A stretch of 64,000 nt of DNA, from NCBI RefSeq assembly GCF_009754915.1, contig NZ_WPIK01000005.1, positions 1 to 64,000 on the forward strand, in the 5' to 3' direction. This DNA is from Mucilaginibacter arboris. Its GTDB lineage: Bacteria; Bacteroidota; Bacteroidia; Sphingobacteriales; Sphingobacteriaceae. A program made the position numbers and the translations under genes. Below, in pieces: positions 1 through 9,363 of this stretch. The stretch's first letter is position 1. Each line of letters opens with the position of its first letter. The notes below the pieces were generated by a model that searched no databases, was not told the origin of the DNA, and saw only the letters and a program-made list of their open reading frames with translations.

Positions 1-132
1 TTATAAAACATTTGGCTAAGAATCTTTTTAGCCTAAACAACATCAACTAAATAAGTATCTTACTAAGTCATAGTAGTACGAATTATTATGATATTATATA
101 TATATTGCCAAAACTTATCACAAATCTATATT

Positions 133-603
133 ATGAAAAAACCTCTCCTTTTAATTACACTAATACTTATAGTTTTTGTTCCTAATTCAAAATTGTTTGC
201 ACAATCAACTTATAAAACTGCAGTTGGGTTAGGTATCGATTTTGGTAATGGCGGAGCAACTGTTGGCCCAACCATTAAGCACTTTTTTAATGATAAAAAT
301 GCTTTGCAAGGCGAAATCCTTTTGGGTGACGGTTATTTCAGTTTAGGGGCTTTTTACCAATATCACCAGTCATTTAAAGAAGCACCTGAATTAAAATGGT
401 ATTTAGGTGTAGGCCCGCAGGTTTTTTTAGATGGGGATGCTAACGCTGCCTTTGCTTTAAGGCCAATGGCTGGTTTAGATTATAAAATAAAAACGCTTCC
501 TTTAAGCGTCAATATTGATTTCAGGCCAATAGTCTTTATTAGTGATGGACTTGAGTTTGAAGCTGCACGCTTTGGTTTTGGCTTAAAGTACGTTTTTAAA
601 TAA
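133..603 (+). CDS. Secreted/outer-membrane beta-barrel-like protein, unknown function
   Basis: 156 residues. An upstream in-frame ATG at 88 exists, but the start at 133 (MKKPLLLITL) gives a clean signal peptide ending near KLFAQ. The mature part is a run of short alternating strands rich in Gly and aromatics and ends in YVFK, as in small OmpW/opacity-like barrels. No enzyme motif is visible. It is convergent with the response regulator that follows. Alternatively it is a periplasmic beta protein. The barrel fold is inferred; the signal peptide is seen. Confidence 0.6.
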   Translation: MKKPLLLITLILIVFVPNSKLFAQSTYKTAVGLGIDFGNGGATVGPTIKHFFNDKNALQGEILLGDGYFSLGAFYQYHQSFKEAPELKWYLGVGPQVFLDGDANAAFALRPMAGLDYKIKTLPLSVNIDFRPIVFISDGLEFEAARFGFGLKYVFK

Positions 604-631
604 ATAGGTTATGTTAAAAATTACTTAAATT

Positions 632-1321
632 TTACTCCAACACAAACTTATAACCAATCCCTCTAACCGTTTGCAAAAACTGCGGCGAATCCGGGTTTTC
701 CTCAATTTTTTTGCGCAAACGCACAATATGCATATCCAAAGTTCGGGTATTTACATCCGCGTTGTAGCCCCAAACTTCCATCATCAATTCTTCCCGGTGG
801 ATTACCTTGTTCCGATTTTTAAGGAAGTAAAGCAAAATCCGATTTTCCAGAATGGTTAATTCTACCTTTTTGCCATCTTTAATCAGCGTATGCGTGTTCG
901 GCTGATGTTCCATATTGGCAAAACGATAGCTTTCACTTTTATCACTGCTTGCTGTGTATTTTAACTTGTTTTCAATTAAAGCAGCCAGTACATCCATGTT
1001 AAAAGGTTTGGTTACATAATCAGAAACGCCAACATTGTAAGCTTCTATTTTATCTACATCCTGCGCTTTGGCAGTCATCATAATTACCAGTTTATCGTAA
1101 CCTTTGCTGCGTATTTCCTGACAAACATCCGCGCCTTGTTTGCCGGGCAGCATCCAATCCAGCAATACAATATCCGGTTGTTGTTCCAAAATCAGTTTTT
1201 CTGCTGTTAGGCCATCTGCTGCCTCTAAAACCGTATAACCTTCGGACCCTAAACGTTCTGCAACCAGAAAGCGCAGGTTCTCATCATCTTCTACTAGCGC
1301 AATTTTAATCTCTTTACTCAT
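632..1321 (-). CDS. OmpR/PhoB-family response regulator
   Basis: 229 residues. Receiver domain (about 5-118) with the acidic pair D12/D13, phospho-acceptor D55 in IVLLDWMLPG, T83 and K105 in TKPFN; winged-helix DNA-binding domain (about 130-228) ending RGIGYKFVLE. It is the partner of the histidine kinase immediately upstream (2-bp gap), so the two are co-transcribed. The kinase phosphorylates D55 and the dimer should bind DNA as a regulator. The regulon cannot be read from the sequence. The sensor partner resembles RprX-type kinases of Bacteroidota, but I do not assign a symbol. Confidence 0.93.
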   Translation of the reverse strand: MSKEIKIALVEDDENLRFLVAERLGSEGYTVLEAADGLTAEKLILEQQPDIVLLDWMLPGKQGADVCQEIRSKGYDKLVIMMTAKAQDVDKIEAYNVGVSDYVTKPFNMDVLAALIENKLKYTASSDKSESYRFANMEHQPNTHTLIKDGKKVELTILENRILLYFLKNRNKVIHREELMMEVWGYNADVNTRTLDMHIVRLRKKIEENPDSPQFLQTVRGIGYKFVLE

Positions 1322-1323
1322 TA

Positions 1324-2982
1324 TTAATGTTCATAAGGAAGTGCAACCACAAATTCGGAACCTTTGCCAATACTGCTTTTAACACTAATTTCTCCGTGCA
1401 TAAAATTAACCAGTTCTTTGCAAAATGCAAGCCCTAAACCTACGCTTCCGTTTTGGTTATACTGATTTTGTATCCGGTAAAATTTTTTAAAGATATTGTT
1501 TAATTCAGCTTGGTCAATGCCGATGCCTTGATCTTTAAATTTAAAGATAACTTCTTTTTTATTCTTTTCAATTTTTATTGCTAATTCTTTCCGTTCGGGC
1601 GGCGAATATTTATAAGCATTTTCCATCAGGTTCTGGTAAATACTCCCTAACAAAACCGGGTCGGTAAAAAAAGCATGGATATCCGAATCTGTATAACTGA
1701 TATTAAAGGATGGATATTTTATCCTTAAAGATTCGATCTGGCTTTTGGTAAACTGGTCCAGATCTATTTGCTGGCTCTTAATCTGAATTGATTTATTTTC
1801 TAACTGCGTAAAAGACAGCAACTTATTCATCAGCTCGTTTAGCTTATCCGCTTCTTCATTTAAAATCTTACCATAATGAATGCGCTGCCTTTCGCTCAGT
1901 TCGTTCTTGCTTTGCAAATTAGAACCGGCAATTTTAATTACGCTTACCGGCGTTTTAAATTCATGTGTAAAATTATTGATAAAATCATACTGTAACTTAA
2001 ATAATTTTAAGTTAACGTTGAGGTTGCGGTAAATCAGCAGTGCAATAGTCAGCAGGAAAAAATAGATCAACATTACGCCAAAAGCAATAGGCAAAAAACT
2101 TTTGATGATTTCATGTGTAAGGAAACTTTTATTAGTCCGGAAATATAATTTATAATTAGAAAAGGCGCCGGGAAAAGCTATCTCTGTAGTAAACTTCTCC
2201 TGGTCGTTATCTATAGGATCATAAACTAAAGGACGGATAGTAATGGATTGATACAAACCAGGATTAGTGTTGCGGATTTTTAAAGCAAACGGATCCAGGT
2301 AAAACGTAAACATGTTTTGCTTATGGTTAAAAACTGGTTTATTGATCCGCAGTAATTCTTTATATAATTTGAGTTCCTGCCTTAAAGGAATATTTAAATA
2401 ACTAATTTTATTGGGGCGGATGTTGTAAAAATTTTTGCGAAGGTCTATGTCCGGACTGCTGATTTTAGCTGTATCTACATCTTCAATATAATCAGACAAT
2501 TGTAAAGACATTTGGTTAAAATCAGCATCGTTTAATTTTTTCTTTTTTAAGGCTTTTACCTGTGGCAAGCCATTGCTGTTTTTACCAGGTAAAAAACTAT
2601 AAACTGAGTTTATATAAATACTGAGGTGGTTAGTACGAAAAGAAAAACGTTTGAGGTTGTTGCTGATATCCAGGTCGTAAAAAGTAACATTTTTAACAAA
2701 CGGATATTTACTAAAAACAGACCCGGAATATTTGGCAGCAGATGTTACGTTGAGAAAACCATTGTAAGAGGTAATTTCGGCAATTTTATTTTGAAAGAAA
2801 TCGTTGTACGGCCTTATCGTTTGCTCCAGTACATCTACCTTTCTGGAACCGAATTCGTTCTCAATATACCGGCGCGTTAATTTATATGATAAAAGAAGTA
2901 TGGCAATTACAAAAGCGGAGATCAGGATTACAAAAGCAGTTACCAGTAAAAAGTTTTTCCGGTAAGCTCTTTTGTCTTTCAT
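1324..2982 (-). CDS. Membrane sensor histidine kinase
   Basis: 552 residues from ATG at 2982 (a TTG one codon earlier is less likely). TM1 about 12-33, a roughly 265-residue periplasmic sensor region, TM2 about 297-319, then a DHp helix with the phospho-acceptor His in NNFTHEFKTP (near residue 340), N-box NLMENAYKYS, G1 DQGIGI and G2 GSVGLGLA. All catalytic boxes are intact. It lies between the response regulator and the S9-like lipoprotein on one strand, with short gaps of 2 and 27 bp, so the three probably form one operon. The ligand is unknown. The adjacent exported protein could be a sensory partner, which is inference. Confidence 0.93.
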   Translation of the reverse strand: MKDKRAYRKNFLLVTAFVILISAFVIAILLLSYKLTRRYIENEFGSRKVDVLEQTIRPYNDFFQNKIAEITSYNGFLNVTSAAKYSGSVFSKYPFVKNVTFYDLDISNNLKRFSFRTNHLSIYINSVYSFLPGKNSNGLPQVKALKKKKLNDADFNQMSLQLSDYIEDVDTAKISSPDIDLRKNFYNIRPNKISYLNIPLRQELKLYKELLRINKPVFNHKQNMFTFYLDPFALKIRNTNPGLYQSITIRPLVYDPIDNDQEKFTTEIAFPGAFSNYKLYFRTNKSFLTHEIIKSFLPIAFGVMLIYFFLLTIALLIYRNLNVNLKLFKLQYDFINNFTHEFKTPVSVIKIAGSNLQSKNELSERQRIHYGKILNEEADKLNELMNKLLSFTQLENKSIQIKSQQIDLDQFTKSQIESLRIKYPSFNISYTDSDIHAFFTDPVLLGSIYQNLMENAYKYSPPERKELAIKIEKNKKEVIFKFKDQGIGIDQAELNNIFKKFYRIQNQYNQNGSVGLGLAFCKELVNFMHGEISVKSSIGKGSEFVVALPYEH

Positions 2983-3009
2983 CAAGTCAGGATATTTTTA
3001 GAAGTGGCA

Positions 3010-4899
3010 TTACTTCTTGTTTTTCAGGTTGTTTTCCAAAAAACTTTCGATTTCGGCATACATGGCCAACCTGTTGTTTTCATTCTTAAAATAAGTCCGT
3101 TCGTTTTCTTTCAGAACATATTTTACTGGAACATCACGGCTGCGCAAGTCGCGTACAAATTGGTTGAGTTCGCTAATATTTGCCCTTGGGTCTTTTGCTC
3201 CCTGAAAGATCAGTAAAGGTACTTTTATTTTATCTGTATGAAAAACCGGCGAAATTGCACGGAGCATATCCGCATCTTTATCCGGGTTGCCTACCATTTC
3301 ATACGTCATGCTTAAATAAGGCTTTAAAAACGGCGGCACGTCTTTTATAAAGGTAAAAAAGTTAATTAACCCATATTGTACTACAGCACACTGGTATAAA
3401 CCAGGATTAAAAGAAACCCCGTGCAAAGCAGAAAACCCGCCAAAACCACCGCCGTAAATGCCAATTTGTTTAGGGTTTGCTATTTTATTTTCAATCAGCC
3501 ATTTTACGCCATCGGTAATATCCTGCTGCATTTTTCCGCCCACTTCTTTAAAACCTGCACTCATAAATGCTTTACCATAACCGGTAGAACCACGATAATT
3601 TACCTGAAAAACAGCATAACCCCGGTTAGCCAAAAATTGCACTTCGGCATTATAACCCCAGCTATTACGGCTCCAGGGGCCACCGTGCGGCATCATAATT
3701 ACCGGCAGGTCTGTTTGCTTTGATGTTTGCGGTAAAGTAAGGTAACCATTAATCAGCAAACCATCTGATGCCTTATAGGTAACCGGTTTCATGGCGCACA
3801 TTTCTTCAGGCTTAATATCCGGGTTAAAATCTGTTAATTTAGTAAGCCTTTTGGCATCTGCTTCATACAAATAAACAGAACCAGGACTACGGTCAGTGTA
3901 AGTGCTAATCAACAGTTTATTTTCGGATGTATCACGGTCGATAATCTTAATTTCGTTATCCGGTAAAAGTTTCGACAGGTTTTCATAAATCAGTTTTATA
4001 TCCTGGTTCATAAAATGTCTTTCAGGTTTTGCTCCTTCCCAGTTAACTATATCTAAGCGGTGTTTGTTCCTCGAATAATTTACTTCGCCAATGTCTGCCG
4101 TTTTCCGGTCGTAAATCATCTTTACTTCTTTACCTGTTTCTGCATCAATTTCTACCAGAGCAGTTTTATCACGGTTTAAGTTTGACAGGGCATAAAAATG
4201 ATTCCCCTGATTTTTTATAAAAGCAATAGGCGTTACAGAATTTCTGAAATTATTGCTGATAATGGGTTTAAAAGGATGGTTATCATCCTGCCGGAACAAT
4301 ATCGTTTCGTTTACACCGTCTGATGCTTTTGCCAGGCGGATGTTTCCATTAGAAGCAGGATACCATTCAGTTATATTTCCCGGATTTTTAATATAAAGTT
4401 TTAGTTCTCCGGTTTGTGTATTTAGTTTATAAACATCAAAAGTAGCAGAATCTCGTTTGTTCATCGCAATATTGATCCAGTCTTTGTTGTTATTGCTGCG
4501 GCTGATTAACCTCAGCCTTACTTTTGCTAAAGACAATAATTTCTTCAGCTTCCTGTCCTGCATATTCATTGCAAAAAGCTGATACTGGTTTAAGTCGATC
4601 AGATCTTTATTAAAAACAAGTTCATTGTTTAGTGTCCAGAAATAATCTTTAACAGGATAATCAGCAAAAGAGGTAACCTGGCTTTCTTTACCATCAGCAA
4701 CAGATTGTACGTAGATGTTAAGCTTGTCCTTATATAATTTAAGGTAAGAAATGTATTTTCCGTTCGGAGAAATATGAAAAGCACTTTTCTCGGGTGTTTT
4801 AAAAAAACTAATGACCGGAATTTTTCTGACATGGTTAATACAGGCGTTAAAAACCACCGCAACCAAGCATAGTGTTAACAAGTAATAACGCCTTCTCAT
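3010..4899 (-). CDS. S9 prolyl-oligopeptidase-like lipoprotein, catalytic Ser and His missing
   Basis: 629 residues from ATG at 4899 (an earlier GTG at 4977 gives a poor N-terminus). Hydrophobic leader with a weak lipobox (VVFNAC), then beta-propeller-like sequence (about 40-350), then an alpha/beta-hydrolase domain (about 385-625). The S9 nucleophile elbow GxSxGG reads GGGFGG, so the Ser position (about 485) is Gly. The acid in GAKDPR (about D570) is kept. The usual Gly-His-Gly near the C-terminus reads ERTYF, so the His is also gone. The reading frame is intact, so this looks like a maintained pseudo-peptidase. It sits upstream of the kinase/regulator pair. Confidence 0.85.
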   Translation of the reverse strand: MRRRYYLLTLCLVAVVFNACINHVRKIPVISFFKTPEKSAFHISPNGKYISYLKLYKDKLNIYVQSVADGKESQVTSFADYPVKDYFWTLNNELVFNKDLIDLNQYQLFAMNMQDRKLKKLLSLAKVRLRLISRSNNNKDWINIAMNKRDSATFDVYKLNTQTGELKLYIKNPGNITEWYPASNGNIRLAKASDGVNETILFRQDDNHPFKPIISNNFRNSVTPIAFIKNQGNHFYALSNLNRDKTALVEIDAETGKEVKMIYDRKTADIGEVNYSRNKHRLDIVNWEGAKPERHFMNQDIKLIYENLSKLLPDNEIKIIDRDTSENKLLISTYTDRSPGSVYLYEADAKRLTKLTDFNPDIKPEEMCAMKPVTYKASDGLLINGYLTLPQTSKQTDLPVIMMPHGGPWSRNSWGYNAEVQFLANRGYAVFQVNYRGSTGYGKAFMSAGFKEVGGKMQQDITDGVKWLIENKIANPKQIGIYGGGFGGFSALHGVSFNPGLYQCAVVQYGLINFFTFIKDVPPFLKPYLSMTYEMVGNPDKDADMLRAISPVFHTDKIKVPLLIFQGAKDPRANISELNQFVRDLRSRDVPVKYVLKENERTYFKNENNRLAMYAEIESFLENNLKNKK

Positions 4900-5043
4900 T
4901 AGGTTTAGGGAAACTATATCCGGATAATTTGATTGGGTTAAATTAGAAATTAAGAAAGAATTTAAGTCAACTGTCACTACAATTTTACCCCTTGCAATTC
5001 TTCTCTGTTATAAGTTTAGCTTCTTTTAAATCAGGAATTAGTT

Positions 5044-5051
5044 TATTTTTG
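5044..5051 (+). promoter_or_regulatory. Candidate -7 box TATTTTTG
   Basis: Exact match to the Bacteroidota -7 consensus TAnnTTTG, ending 6 nt before the ATG of the TPR protein at 5058. No good -33 TTTG was found at the usual 19-21 nt. It would give an almost leaderless mRNA. Confidence 0.4.
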
Positions 5052-5057
5052 ATCAGG

Positions 5058-6860
5058 ATGAAGCTGTTTTTATCACTACTATTTTCATGTTTCTTTTTAA
5101 CTGCAACTGCTCAGTCTGATGATGTGCTGCTGGCCCGGCAATATATGGCATCCGGAGAAAAAGATAAAGCCAGCCAGCTTTACCAGAAGCTGTTTAAACA
5201 GGATAATGAAACGTATTTTAAACCTTATTGTTACAGTTTGATCAGCTTGAAAAAACTGGACGAAGCCGAAAACTTAACCAAAAAAATGGTTAAAAAGCAT
5301 CCGGAAAATTGGGATTATACCATTACTTTAGGTAGCATTTATACTGAAAAAGGCGAGGTTCCTAAAGCGGAAACGGTTTATAAAGAAATATTAAAAAACC
5401 TTCCGGCAGATGAAGGCCAGATCAGCATGATTGCAAACCAGCTTTATCAGGCCGGAAATACAGATTATACCATAAAGGTTTTTTTACAAGGCAGGGCAAT
5501 TTTACACAACGAACAGGCTTTTGCTATTCCTTTAATCAGCATGTACCGTTTTCAGCATAATAAAATGATGATGGCTGCCGAATATTTGAACATGCTCTCT
5601 TATAATCCCGATTATCTTTATCAGGCGCAAAATAATATCGCCAGCCAATTTGATGGCGCGGCAGATTACGAAGTTTTTAAGGGTTTACTGCTGGATAAAA
5701 TACAGAAAAACCCGCAAGCCTTGGTATTTATTCAATTACTTACCTGGCAATATCTTCAGCAAAAAGAGTATGATTTGGCCTTAAACCAGGTTATTGCCCT
5801 TTCAAAAAGACAAAAAGATAATGGCGAACAGGTTTTCCAGTTGTGCCAGACTTTAAACGGTAACGAAGCGTACGACGCTGCCATTCGTGGTTACGAATTT
5901 ATTATTGCTAAAGGAAAAGAGCAGGAATATTATATTCCGGCACGAATTGAACTGTTAAACACTAAAAATTTAAAAGTTACTTCCGGTAAATTCCAGCAGC
6001 AGGATTTGATCAGCCTGGAAAAAGATTACCAGGATTTGTTGTCGGAATTTGGCCGTAACAGCAGTACTGCTTTTGCCATGCAAAAATTAGCAAGGTTACA
6101 GGCATTTAAGTTGCATAAAACAACTGAAGCCGAAAAACTGCTGGAACAAGCTGTTCAGATACAAGGTTTACGTCCAAATTTATTAGCTGATTGTAAAATG
6201 GATTTGGGCGATGTTTATTTGCTAAACAACCAACCCTGGGAAGCAACTTTATTGTACAGCCAGGTTGAAAAAGCTTTTCCTAATACCAATGTTGCCCAGG
6301 AAGCGAAATTCAGGAACGCGCGCCTGGCTTATTTTACAGGCGATTTTAACTGGGCAAAAGCGCAATTAGATGTTTTAAAAGCGGCAACATCACAATTAAT
6401 TGCCAACGATGCGCTTAACCTTTCGCTTTTAATTACCGATAATACTACTTTTGATACCACTGGCAATGCGCTTAAGATGTATGCCCGCGCTGATTTTCTC
6501 ATCTACAAAGAACAAGCTGACCGCGCTTTAATTACTTTGGACAGCATTGACCGTGTTTATCCCGGAAATACTTTGGCCGATGATATTTTAATGGCTAAGG
6601 CACGAATTTTTATCCAGCAAAAACAGTACCCAGCTGCCATTATCCCTTTACAAAAAATTGTGGACGAACATCCAACCGAACTTTGGGCTGATGACGCTGT
6701 TTTTATGATGGCAGATTTGTACGAAAACCGGCTGAACAACAAACCAAAAGCACAAATTTTGTATCAAAAGATTATTACGGATTATCCTTCCAGCTTATGG
6801 ATTAACGATGCACGTAAAAAATTCAGGGTACTAAGAGGAGATGCAACGCCCAGTTCCTGA
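5058..6860 (+). CDS. Secreted tetratricopeptide-repeat protein
   Basis: 600 residues from ATG at 5058, chosen because it gives signal peptide MKLFLSLLFSCFFLTATAQ; an upstream in-frame ATG at 4992 would add 22 residues before it. Nearly the whole mature protein is TPR-like helical repeats: several N-terminal units starting at LARQYMASGEKDKASQLYQ, and a C-terminal set resembling YbgF/BamD-type repeats (EQADRALITLDSI, KQYPAAIIPLQKI). It is likely a periplasmic scaffold for protein assembly. It is first in a tight run with the DUF4286 gene (21-bp gap) and rmlC. Confidence 0.85.
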   Translation: MKLFLSLLFSCFFLTATAQSDDVLLARQYMASGEKDKASQLYQKLFKQDNETYFKPYCYSLISLKKLDEAENLTKKMVKKHPENWDYTITLGSIYTEKGEVPKAETVYKEILKNLPADEGQISMIANQLYQAGNTDYTIKVFLQGRAILHNEQAFAIPLISMYRFQHNKMMMAAEYLNMLSYNPDYLYQAQNNIASQFDGAADYEVFKGLLLDKIQKNPQALVFIQLLTWQYLQQKEYDLALNQVIALSKRQKDNGEQVFQLCQTLNGNEAYDAAIRGYEFIIAKGKEQEYYIPARIELLNTKNLKVTSGKFQQQDLISLEKDYQDLLSEFGRNSSTAFAMQKLARLQAFKLHKTTEAEKLLEQAVQIQGLRPNLLADCKMDLGDVYLLNNQPWEATLLYSQVEKAFPNTNVAQEAKFRNARLAYFTGDFNWAKAQLDVLKAATSQLIANDALNLSLLITDNTTFDTTGNALKMYARADFLIYKEQADRALITLDSIDRVYPGNTLADDILMAKARIFIQQKQYPAAIIPLQKIVDEHPTELWADDAVFMMADLYENRLNNKPKAQILYQKIITDYPSSLWINDARKKFRVLRGDATPSS

Positions 6861-6881
6861 TAAAAATCCTAATTTTACAGC

Positions 6882-7190
6882 ATGTTCATTTACAATATTA
6901 CCATTTTGATTGAGGAATCAATTGAGCAGGAATGGTTAAGCTGGGTAAAGATAAACTTTATCCAAACGGTAATGGAAACCGGATTTTTTCAATCATACCA
7001 AATGTTGCAGGTAACCGATTCTCCAAATGAAGGCTTAACTTACTGCGTGCAATTTCGTACCAACGAAATATCATCGCTTCAATCTTACCAAAGCTTATAC
7101 GCGCCGCAAATTGAAAGCGAACAGCAACTGGCTTTTGCAAACCAATTGGTTACTTTTAGTTCTACCATGAAAATTATCGACGAACAATGA
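6882..7190 (+). CDS. DUF4286 family protein
   Basis: 102 residues. Small alpha/beta protein beginning MFIYNITILIEESIEQEW, the conserved start of the DUF4286 family of Bacteroidota. No signal peptide and no catalytic motif are seen; the function is unknown. Its stop overlaps the start of rmlC (ATGA at 7187-7190), so translation is probably coupled. Confidence 0.85.
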   Translation: MFIYNITILIEESIEQEWLSWVKINFIQTVMETGFFQSYQMLQVTDSPNEGLTYCVQFRTNEISSLQSYQSLYAPQIESEQQLAFANQLVTFSSTMKIIDEQ

Positions 7191-7735
7191 ATATCAGCAC
7201 TACAAAAATTGAAGGGTTAATCATTATAGAACCTCGCATTTTCCCTGACGACCGTGGTTATTTTTACGAAAGTTACAGCGAGAAGAAATACCGTGAAGCT
7301 GGTATTGATGCTACTTTTGTTCAGGATAATCAATCATTCTCCCAAAAAGGGGCATTGCGCGGATTACACGGACAGGCAGATCCTTTTGCCCAAGGCAAAT
7401 TAGTACGCGTATTACAAGGAAGGGTTTTAGATGTTGCAGTTGATATCCGTAAAAATTCGCCAACTTTTGGCCAATATGTTACTGTTGAATTAACCGGAGA
7501 AAACCACAAACAATTTTGGGTCCCGCCTGGCTTTTTACATGGTTTTGTTACTTTGGAAGATGATACCATTTTCACTTATAAAGTAACCAATTATTACGAT
7601 AAAGCTTCGGAAATTGGTGTTTTATGGAACGATCCGACTTTAAATATTGATTGGCAGACAGATTTATCTAACGTTTTGCTATCTCCAAAAGATACCGTTT
7701 TACCAGCTTTTGCAGATTTTAAAAGTCCGTTTTAA
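7187..7735 (+). CDS. rfbC: dTDP-4-dehydrorhamnose 3,5-epimerase
   Basis: 182 residues, a full-length RmlC cupin. It epimerises dTDP-4-dehydro-6-deoxyglucose at C3 and C5 in dTDP-L-rhamnose synthesis for surface polysaccharides. Visible motifs: FPDDRGYFYES, LRGLH with catalytic His61, PPGFLHGF (His118) and the Tyr pair in KVTNYYDKASE. The rmlA, rmlB and rmlD genes are not in the window, so the pathway is split across the chromosome. The gene is translationally coupled to DUF4286 and convergent with the phosphoesterase at 7739, 3 bp away. Confidence 0.93.
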   Translation: MNISTTKIEGLIIIEPRIFPDDRGYFYESYSEKKYREAGIDATFVQDNQSFSQKGALRGLHGQADPFAQGKLVRVLQGRVLDVAVDIRKNSPTFGQYVTVELTGENHKQFWVPPGFLHGFVTLEDDTIFTYKVTNYYDKASEIGVLWNDPTLNIDWQTDLSNVLLSPKDTVLPAFADFKSPF

Positions 7736-7738
7736 GCT

Positions 7739-8497
7739 TTAGCTTTTTAAAGATTTGGGCATTCGGCCATACAATAAACCTTGCGCCCAATCTTCTCTTC
7801 CATTTTTTCTTGCTGTTTCCGAAGCTGCATTCCAATCATAACTGCAGTTAATTTGTTCTATGTTGATGCTGTTTTTACCTGCATAAATTAAAGCATATTT
7901 AGCATGTGGCGTCATAGATTCCATTGCAAAACGGACTTTTGCATTTCCTAAATAAGCAGGCAAACCAACACTTCCGGGGTTTAAAATAATTTTTCCGTTA
8001 GAAAGCCAGATCACACGGTTAACATGAGAATGTCCGCACAAAATAATTTGTTCTTTAATATTTGCTGTTTTGGCAACCAGTTCTTCATCTTTATAAACAA
8101 AAACGCCGTTTTCCGTTACTTCTTCCAGCAAATACGCGTTGTCGCTTTCGGGCGTTCCATGGCAGGCAAAAATTAAACGATCAATACTTTGTGTTGAAGG
8201 AAGGCTTTTTAACCAATCAATGCTTCTTTTATCAAGGTTTTTTTTGACTTGCTCCAGCGTTTCATCTTGAGTGGACTGATCCAGGTTTTCCAGAATGTCC
8301 CGGTCTTTATTTCCGCTGATGCAGATCATCTGTCGTCCAAAAATTAAATCAGCCGTTTTTTGCGGTTCTAAAGGACCAAAAACATGATCGCCGAGGTTCA
8401 CAATTACATCTACTTTTCGTAATTGTATATCTTCTAAAACTGCTTTTAAAGCAAGTGAGTTTCCGTGAATATCCGAAATAACAGCATAAGTTTTCAT
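7739..8497 (-). CDS. Metallophosphoesterase (YfcE-like, calcineurin fold)
   Basis: 252 residues. Dinuclear metal motifs in order: DIHGN (D9, H11), GDHVFGP, GNKDRD (the GN-H/D box), then CHGTPE and GHSHVNR near residues 140 and 169. The first 200 residues are the calcineurin-like fold. The substrate is probably a phosphodiester or small phosphoester; it cannot be told from sequence. A repeat copy (8506-8517) sits just upstream. Confidence 0.85.
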   Translation of the reverse strand: MKTYAVISDIHGNSLALKAVLEDIQLRKVDVIVNLGDHVFGPLEPQKTADLIFGRQMICISGNKDRDILENLDQSTQDETLEQVKKNLDKRSIDWLKSLPSTQSIDRLIFACHGTPESDNAYLLEEVTENGVFVYKDEELVAKTANIKEQIILCGHSHVNRVIWLSNGKIILNPGSVGLPAYLGNAKVRFAMESMTPHAKYALIYAGKNSINIEQINCSYDWNAASETARKNGREDWAQGLLYGRMPKSLKS

Positions 8498-8505
8498 GAT
8501 ACAGG

Positions 8506-8517
8506 TGCTTCTTTTAT
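8506..8517 (-). repeat. Dispersed 12-bp motif copy (GAAG form)
   Basis: TGCTTCTTTTAT in the 42-bp gap between the OmpA-like gene and the phosphoesterase. The opposite half-arm TAAAA follows at 8523. Confidence 0.7.
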
Positions 8518-8539
8518 GCCGATAAAATTGATGTCCGTT

Positions 8540-9355
8540 TTACTTTGTCGAAATCAGATTGTACAATTCGTCTAATTTCGGACTTAATACAATTTCAATC
8601 CTGCGGTTTTTTGCTAAAGCTTCCGGCGTTGTTCCGGGATCAATTGGCTGGTACTGGCTTTTTCCGGTTGCTGTTAATCGCTGCGGATCAACCTTTTCTA
8701 CTTCCGTTAAATAACGCGTAACAGAAGTTGCACGCAAAACGCTCAAGTCCCAGTTATCTTTAATCTGCCCTAAATTATTTACTTTTTTATTGTCTGTGTG
8801 GCCTTCAACCGCAATATTAATGTCTGGTTCTTTGTTCAGCACTTCTGCAAATTGTTTTAAAGCAGCTTTACCATTTTCGTTGATAACAATACTTCCCGAA
8901 GGAAAAAGCAGTTTATCAGCCAGCGAAACATAAACTTTCCCGTTCCTGATATCAACTGTTAAACCACTATTCTGAAAGCCTAAAAGCGCTTGTTGCAGCT
9001 TGTTGCGCAAAGCATTGGTAGCTTCATCGCGTTTGCGCAAGGTTTCTTCAACTTCCTGTAAACGTGCTTCGCGTTTCTGCAAATCTCCGGAAAGCTGGCT
9101 CACTCTGGAAGAACTTGCACTAAAATTATTGTTCAGCACATTGTATTTCTCTGTTAATTCTGCCATTTCACGGTGTATTCTTGCCGTATCTGTTTGCAAC
9201 AGTGTTAATTGTTCTTCTAATGTTGAAATCCGTTGTGTTAACGAATCGCGCTGTGCCAATAAACCTTTATATTTTTTTGGTGATAAAACCACGCACGATT
9301 GCAATGCCAGCAATAACACGCAAAAATTAAAAATGTACAGAACACTTTTTTTCAT
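8540..9355 (-). CDS. OmpA-family peptidoglycan-binding lipoprotein
   Basis: 271 residues. Signal peptide with lipobox LQSC (Cys about 21), a coiled-coil stretch (about 32-115, heptads such as TQRISTLEEQLTLLQ), then an OmpA C-terminal domain (about 135-255) with the peptidoglycan-binding core VEGHTDN and NRRIEIVLSP. It should anchor the outer membrane to peptidoglycan. 8 bp downstream of the DUF2461 gene on the same strand, hence probably co-transcribed with it. Confidence 0.9.
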   Translation of the reverse strand: MKKSVLYIFNFCVLLLALQSCVVLSPKKYKGLLAQRDSLTQRISTLEEQLTLLQTDTARIHREMAELTEKYNVLNNNFSASSSRVSQLSGDLQKREARLQEVEETLRKRDEATNALRNKLQQALLGFQNSGLTVDIRNGKVYVSLADKLLFPSGSIVINENGKAALKQFAEVLNKEPDINIAVEGHTDNKKVNNLGQIKDNWDLSVLRATSVTRYLTEVEKVDPQRLTATGKSQYQPIDPGTTPEALAKNRRIEIVLSPKLDELYNLISTK

Positions 9356-9363
9356 GATAACAA

